From Leptospirales bacterium (lineage in GTDB: Bacteria; Spirochaetota; Leptospiria; Leptospirales; Leptonemataceae): a stretch of DNA of 9,072 nucleotides. Positions 4,956 through 9,072 of the stretch are shown here, piece after piece. The translations under genes and the position numbers were made by a program. The notes under the pieces were generated by a model that ran no database searches, was not told the origin of the DNA, and worked only from the letters and a program-made list of their open reading frames with translations. The stretch's first letter is position 1. Each line of letters starts with the position of its first letter. The stretch spans positions 313-9,384 of the forward strand of contig JABAAI010000034.1 in NCBI GenBank assembly GCA_014238825.1. Reading direction: 5' to 3'.

Positions 4956-7553
4956 TTAGCTAGTTAAATGAAGTTCATTTTTTTCTATTGTAAGTTTATA
5001 AATTTTATTTGTTTTGTACTCGCCTTTTAGGATAACTGTGCTTAGAAGATTTGCCACTTTTTGTTGAATAAGGCGTTTTAGAGGGCGTACTCCAAATTCT
5101 AGATCATAACCATTTTTAGCAAGCCATTGTAGGGCCTTCTTTTCTATTTTTAGATTTAGTCCTTGTTCCTTAGCACGAATCAAGAGATCATCGATCTGGC
5201 TTGTAACTATTAACTCTAGGGATTTTTGGTTAATACTATGATATATAACGATATCATCCAGACGGTTTAGAAATTCAGGACGAAAATATTTTTTGAGTTC
5301 ATTTAGCATAATTTCCTTTTCTAGTTTGTCCTGAGCTGTGTTGCTGTTATTTGCTTTGTTATTATTTTGCAAAAGAGCTTTCGTTCCTATATTCGAAGTT
5401 AGAATGATAATTGTATTTTTAAAATCTACTTTGCGACCTTTGCTATCAGTAAGAGAACCTTCATCGAAAATTTGTAAAAACAAGTTATGAATATCAGGAT
5501 GTGCCTTTTCTACTTCATCTAAAAGAATGACTTGATAGGGACGGCGACGGATTGCTTCTGTGAGTTGCCCTCCTTCTTCATGTCCCACGTATCCAGGAGG
5601 TGCACCAATCAAACGAGATACGGCATGCTTTTCCATATATTCGGACATATCAATCCGGAGCATGGCTTGTTCATCGTCAAAGAGAAAGGAGGAGAGAGCC
5701 TTGCTGGTCTCAGTTTTGCCGACACCTGTTGGTCCTAGGAATAGAAAAACTCCCATTGGACGATTAGGATCGGAGAGGCCAGAGCGTGAGCGTTGGATTG
5801 CTCCTGTGATTGCCTGCAGGGCAATATCTTGGCCAACAATACGCTTTTTAAGTTCATCAAAGATATGAATAAGTCGTTCTTTTTCACCACGAATCATGCG
5901 GCTAACAGGGATGCCCGTCCAACGGGAGACAATGTTTGCGATATCTTCTGAAGTAATTTCTTCTTTGAGATACTGCCGCTTGCTTTTTGTTATCTGAGAT
6001 TCTAATTTTTTCATTTCTGTTTCTAGTGCTACAAGTTTACCATAACGAATCTCAGCTACTCGATTTAGATCTCCTTCGCGTTCATAGCGCTTTTCTTCTA
6101 GACGGAGTGAATCTATTTTCTCGCGGATTTTCTTGACTTTTTTTAGCTCCTGTCGCTCTATTTCCCAAACACCTTTTTTTTGACTAAGTGTTTCTTCTAA
6201 ATTTGCTAGTTCCCGTTCTAACTTTTTAGTTTTTTCGTTAGAGACTGTATCCTTTTCTATTTTTAGAGCTTCTCGCTCAATTTTGAGGTTTTGGATTTTT
6301 TTGCTAATTTTATCAATTTCTTCAGGTAGGGAGTCTAGTTCAATTCTGACTTTGGAGCAAGCCTCATCTATTAAGTCCACCGCCTTATCAGGTAAGAAGC
6401 GGTCACGGATATAGCGATGAGAAAGTTTGGCGGCCGCTATAATAGCTTCATCTGTGATGCGTATGCCGTGATGGAGTTCGTAATTATTTTTAAGTCCTCT
6501 CAAAATGAAAATACTTTCTTCTATACTGGGCTCTTTAACATAAACTGGTTGAAAGCGTCTTTCCAGTGCTGCATCGTTTTCGATGTACTTTTGATATTCT
6601 TTTAGGGTAGTTGCTCCAATACATCGTAATTCTCCTCGTGCTAAGGCAGGCTTTATCATATTTGAGGCATCCAAAGAGCCTTCAGTGGCTCCAGCACCGA
6701 CTAGGTTGTGTAGTTCATCGATAAATAAAATAATTTTTCCAGCTGATTTTTGAACTTCTGATAAGAGAGACTTGAAACGATCCTCAAACTCTCCCCTAAA
6801 TTTAGAACCTGCAATCATCGATCCTAAGTCCAAGGCGTGTATTCTTTTGTTTTGTAAGCCATCTGGTACTTCTTTAGAGAATATTTTACCGGCTAAGCCT
6901 TCTATGATTGCTGTTTTACCAACACCAGGTTCTCCTATCAGTATGGGATTGTTTTTAGAACGCCGGCTGAGGACTTGCATAATGCGCCTGATTTCTTCAT
7001 CACGCCCAATAACTGGATCAAGTTTATTTTTTTGGGCTAGTTCATTTAGATTAGAGCTATATTTTTTCAAAGCCTGTAACGAAGCTTCTGGATTATCGCT
7101 ATTAATTACTTGTTCCTTATGTAAATTCTTGATTACATTTTCTACTGCGACTTTAGTTAAGCCAATGGTCTCTAAATCTCTGAGGTAATCTAAATATTTA
7201 TCATCTAAATATGCTAGAATAAAATGCTCTACAGAAATATAATCATCACCACGCTCACGTGTTAATTTGTCCGCTCTTTGTAAAAGATTGATTAGCTCTT
7301 TGCTAGGGTTTATTTCTTGATTACCTTCGACTTTCTTGGGAAGTTTTTCCAAAACATTACTCAATATGGCAAAGAGTCTATTTTTATCAATTTTAAGATG
7401 AGTAATTATTAGCGGGCCTGTACCTTCTTTTTGTTGAAATACCTCATACATGAGATGCTCTGGCCTAAGTTCTAAGTGAGCTTGTTCTCTAGCATAGACT
7501 TGAGCATCGTTTAGGGCTTGGCTTGCTTTTATTGTAAAATTTTCAAATTTCAT
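4956..7553 (-). CDS. clpB: ATP-dependent chaperone ClpB (Hsp104-type disaggregase)
   Basis: This cytosolic AAA+ hexamer threads aggregated proteins through its pore and works with DnaK/DnaJ/GrpE. At 865 residues it has full family length. The Clp N-domain covers about residues 1-145 (canonical start MKFENFTIKASQAL). The first AAA+ module has Walker A GEPGVGKT with Lys213, Walker B FIDE with Glu280, pore loop SKFRGE (Phe where E. coli has Tyr) and the LERRF arginine finger. A long charged coiled-coil middle domain, about 410-525, distinguishes ClpB from ClpA and ClpC. The second module has GPTGVGKT with Lys613, pore loop GYVGHEEGG, Walker B LLDE with Glu680, LTSNIG, and FRPEFLNRLDD at the sensor/arginine-finger region, then the small D2 domain. 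No key residue is missing. The ATG at 7553 is the expected start although no Shine-Dalgarno is seen. No CIRCE element or clear sigma-32 promoter is visible upstream. Confidence 0.99.
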   Translation of the reverse strand: MKFENFTIKASQALNDAQVYAREQAHLELRPEHLMYEVFQQKEGTGPLIITHLKIDKNRLFAILSNVLEKLPKKVEGNQEINPSKELINLLQRADKLTRERGDDYISVEHFILAYLDDKYLDYLRDLETIGLTKVAVENVIKNLHKEQVINSDNPEASLQALKKYSSNLNELAQKNKLDPVIGRDEEIRRIMQVLSRRSKNNPILIGEPGVGKTAIIEGLAGKIFSKEVPDGLQNKRIHALDLGSMIAGSKFRGEFEDRFKSLLSEVQKSAGKIILFIDELHNLVGAGATEGSLDASNMIKPALARGELRCIGATTLKEYQKYIENDAALERRFQPVYVKEPSIEESIFILRGLKNNYELHHGIRITDEAIIAAAKLSHRYIRDRFLPDKAVDLIDEACSKVRIELDSLPEEIDKISKKIQNLKIEREALKIEKDTVSNEKTKKLERELANLEETLSQKKGVWEIERQELKKVKKIREKIDSLRLEEKRYEREGDLNRVAEIRYGKLVALETEMKKLESQITKSKRQYLKEEITSEDIANIVSRWTGIPVSRMIRGEKERLIHIFDELKKRIVGQDIALQAITGAIQRSRSGLSDPNRPMGVFLFLGPTGVGKTETSKALSSFLFDDEQAMLRIDMSEYMEKHAVSRLIGAPPGYVGHEEGGQLTEAIRRRPYQVILLDEVEKAHPDIHNLFLQIFDEGSLTDSKGRKVDFKNTIIILTSNIGTKALLQNNNKANNSNTAQDKLEKEIMLNELKKYFRPEFLNRLDDIVIYHSINQKSLELIVTSQIDDLLIRAKEQGLNLKIEKKALQWLAKNGYDLEFGVRPLKRLIQQKVANLLSTVILKGEYKTNKIYKLTIEKNELHLTS

Positions 7554-7565
7554 TTATTTTATTTT

Positions 7566-7576
7566 GAGCTTAGCTC
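7566..7576 (-). promoter_or_regulatory. Small palindrome in the clpB 5' leader
   Basis: GAGCT-T-AGCTC is an 11-base palindrome ending 12 bases upstream of the clpB ATG. In the mRNA it would form a 4-bp GC-containing stem with a 3-base loop, possibly extended by flanking TTGA/TCAA with a bulge. It may be a leader hairpin or a protein site near the start; the stem is short and the call is tentative. Confidence 0.3.
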
Positions 7577-7627
7577 TTCAATCGTCAGAATAATCACTTT
7601 TTATTAGTAAATCTTTTGACCGTGTCT

Positions 7628-7639
7628 AACTACGTAGTT
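7628..7639. promoter_or_regulatory. Perfect 12-bp palindrome in the clpB/dinB-like divergent region
   Basis: AACTACGTAGTT is identical to its reverse complement and lies between the divergent starts, 74 bases from the clpB ATG and 25 bases before the TTG at 7665. That is a typical place for a dimeric repressor or activator operator serving one or both genes. A TTGACC hexamer on the plus strand (7616-7621) overlaps the same region, but no convincing -10 partner is seen. The rest of the 111-base region is AT-rich. Confidence 0.4.
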
Positions 7640-7664
7640 TTATTTTAGATAATATAGAAAATAA

Positions 7665-8306
7665 TTGACTTTTAGTCGTTATAAAGACAAGTATTGCCTG
7701 AGCTTGGCTTTGGATAATATACTTACAGTTTTAGGGCAGAGTTTGCAAGAACTTAGTACACTGCTTTCTGGCATTAATGATCAGCATTATAGTCATAAAG
7801 ACGGTCTAAACGGTAATAACGGTACCAAAGATAAGGATCATGACGCTAGTCCTATTATAGACGGTAGCATAGGAGAGCATGTTCGTCATGGGCTAGATCA
7901 TATTACTGCTCTTTTAGATGTGGCTAGTGTAATTCAGAAGAACTTAGCTGAGGGTTCAGAAAATATTACTTCTTGCATTTCATACGATAGACGGCAACGT
8001 AAAACTCTTCTTGAGACTGACAGAGGGCTATGCCTACTAAAGATTAAAGATTTAATTGAAAGAATAAATAAGCTGAGTACTTCAGAGCTTTTAATCAAAA
8101 AACCTATAAAAATAGAGCATATAACAGATGATAAGGGGAGTTATTCCTACTTTGCTTCCAATATTGAGCGAGAGTTTATGTTTGTTTTCCATCACCTTCT
8201 CCATCATAAGGCTGTTATTGCGATAAAGTTACGTTTGCTTGACTGCCATCAAGATAGAGAATTTGGCATTGCACCTGCTACTCTGCATGAGATAAATTAC
8301 AGCTAA
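7665..8306 (+). CDS. DinB-like (DinB/DfsB superfamily) putative metal-binding four-helix protein
   Basis: This is a 213-residue cytosolic protein without signal or membrane segment. I place it in the DinB-like superfamily from SIGEHVRHGLDHI (His72, His75, His79), YDRRQRKTLLETDR (108-120) and REFMFVFHHLLHHKAVIAIKLR (His176, 177, 180, 181), ending in FGIAPATLHE. The histidine pattern of one helix plus HxxH in a later helix is that of a metal-binding DinB fold, whose known members include thiol transferases. The substrate is unknown here. Residues about 44-62 are a hydrophilic Gly/Asn/Lys/Asp-rich insert before the first metal helix. Start choice: the frame has no ATG before residue 172, and a stop lies immediately upstream of TTG 7665, so TTG (or a later TTG/CTG at codons 12-16) must be used. 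No Shine-Dalgarno is visible. Its stop overlaps the next gene's ATG (TAATG), indicating an operon and coupled translation with the DedA-family gene. Confidence 0.72.
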   Translation: MTFSRYKDKYCLSLALDNILTVLGQSLQELSTLLSGINDQHYSHKDGLNGNNGTKDKDHDASPIIDGSIGEHVRHGLDHITALLDVASVIQKNLAEGSENITSCISYDRRQRKTLLETDRGLCLLKIKDLIERINKLSTSELLIKKPIKIEHITDDKGSYSYFASNIEREFMFVFHHLLHHKAVIAIKLRLLDCHQDREFGIAPATLHEINYS

Positions 8307-9072
8307 TGGAATTTGCAAAAATACTGGGTATCATTTCTGCTACCTTTGTATCAGAGGACTTGACTTGTATCTCTACGGGCTTACTAATAAGGACAGGGAA
8401 GATAGCTCTAGTTAGTGGTGTTTTAGCTTGTTTGATTGGTATTTTTATAGGAGACTTACTTTTATTTTTATTAGGTCGTTTAGCCGCACAGGCGATAAGT
8501 TCTCGCAAGAAACCACCCTTAGCAAAAATATTTCAAGGTGTTTATGATAAATATCTTGAACATAAATATTCCCTCTCACAACGTTTTACTAAAGAAGGCT
8601 GGAAACTAATTATCTTAGCCCGTTTTGTACCCGGGCTAAGATTACCGGTCTATTTTGGTGCTGGTTTTATTGGTGGAAAATTTACTAGTATGATAATCTG
8701 GGCTTTACTCGCAGGAGTTTTATGGACACCGGCTTTAGTTTTGCTGAGTACTTGGCTGGGTGATGATTTACAAAAAATAACAGAGGGCCTAGTTGGCAGT
8801 ACTTGGTTGGCATTTCTTTTAAGTGTTTTAGTTTTTTACTTTAGCATACGCTTTTTATTTTTAATAGCAACTCAAGATGGACGAAGGAAGTTCTTGATAT
8901 TTTTTAAAAAACTTGTCTGTATTGAGTTTTTGACGCCTTGGCTTTTTTATATTCCAATGTTACCCGGTTGGCTTTATTGGTGCATCCGTTATAATTCACT
9001 TTTTACTCTTTCTGCTGCCAACCCTGCTATTGAACATGGCGGCTTACTAGGAGAATCTAAATCAGCTATACT
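8306..9072 (+). CDS. DedA/SNARE-associated family membrane protein with C-terminal extension (3'-truncated by window end)
   Basis: The frame is open for 255 codons to the window edge. Residues 1-200 are a DedA/VTT domain: SEDLTCISTGLL (16-27), GDLLLFLLGR (49-58) and ARFVPGLRLPVYFGAGF (105-121), plus membrane segments at about 33-57, 127-149 and 166-187. DedA proteins are inner-membrane transporters or scramblases, some of which recycle undecaprenyl phosphate or phosphatidylethanolamine. After the domain the chain does not stop: it continues with a further hydrophobic segment (about 207-226, EFLTPWLFYIP onward) and SAANPAIEHGGLLGESKSAI at 236-255. I associate that last motif, from memory, with the start of ATP-grasp-type proteins, so this may be a DedA-ATP-grasp fusion; the catalytic part would lie beyond the window. 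The ATG overlaps the upstream stop by one base (TAATG), so translation is probably coupled to the DinB-like gene. Confidence 0.88.
   Translation, partial: MEFAKILGIISATFVSEDLTCISTGLLIRTGKIALVSGVLACLIGIFIGDLLLFLLGRLAAQAISSRKKPPLAKIFQGVYDKYLEHKYSLSQRFTKEGWKLIILARFVPGLRLPVYFGAGFIGGKFTSMIIWALLAGVLWTPALVLLSTWLGDDLQKITEGLVGSTWLAFLLSVLVFYFSIRFLFLIATQDGRRKFLIFFKKLVCIEFLTPWLFYIPMLPGWLYWCIRYNSLFTLSAANPAIEHGGLLGESKSAI

Noticed and set aside
6772..7188. 138-codon frame antisense to clpB
   Set aside because: It lies wholly opposite conserved ClpB coding sequence, shows no domain, and is explained by codon bias of the real gene.
7554..7664. CIRCE or sigma-32 heat-shock promoter for clpB
   Set aside because: I looked for the TTAGCACTC/GAGTGCTAA arms and for CTTGAA with CCCCAT-like boxes and found neither.
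7798..7870. Repeated ACGGT units in the DinB-like gene (four copies)
   Set aside because: They are short, irregularly spaced and in the coding insert; not enough for a regulatory or CRISPR-like repeat.
8278..8508. 76-codon minus-strand frame across the DinB-like/DedA junction
   Set aside because: It is antisense to the conserved DedA N-terminus and has no recognisable features.

Overview
This is an AT-rich window from a Gram-negative bacterium. It carries a bifunctional peptidoglycan synthase with a cytoplasmic tail and membrane anchor, a probable lipoprotein and a ClpB chaperone. The lineage cannot be fixed from the sequence. The style of the class A penicillin-binding protein and the relaxed lipobox (FSAC) fit a spirochaete or a delta-/Bdellovibrio-like lineage; this is inference from remembered family patterns. 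None of the five visible start codons has a recognisable Shine-Dalgarno sequence, and one gene can only start at a non-ATG codon. There is no mobile element, CRISPR array, tRNA or rRNA, and the gene content is mostly chromosomal housekeeping.

Layout. Positions 2-1156 (+) are the 3' part of ribBA, the fused DHBP synthase / GTP cyclohydrolase II of riboflavin synthesis. A 370-base gene-free stretch follows, holding one good intrinsic terminator (1360-1388) about 200 bases after ribBA and a -10-like box (1487-1492). Positions 1527-2192 (+) encode an unfamiliar predicted lipoprotein that ends in a basic patch followed by a 59-residue Asp/Glu/Tyr-rich tail. It converges, with only 8 bases between, on a class A penicillin-binding protein (4900-2201, minus) whose C-terminus is also acidic. 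Upstream of that gene, 55 bases away on the same strand, is a full-length clpB (7553-4956, minus). The clpB-PBP spacer contains two AT-rich inverted repeats.

A 111-base divergent intergenic region (7554-7664) with a perfect 12-bp palindrome separates clpB from a plus-strand pair. The first gene of the pair is a DinB-like putative metal-binding four-helix protein (7665-8306, TTG start). It overlaps by one base (TAATG) a DedA-family membrane protein (8306 to the window edge) whose reading frame continues past the DedA domain into a second conserved-looking segment.

How the genes relate. RibBA, the PBP and ClpB are independent core functions: cofactor supply, cell-wall synthesis and protein disaggregation. 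The most interesting part is the tightly coupled DinB-like/DedA-fusion pair, which looks like a small functional module of unknown chemistry at the membrane. Second is the odd lipoprotein with its charge-segregated tail.
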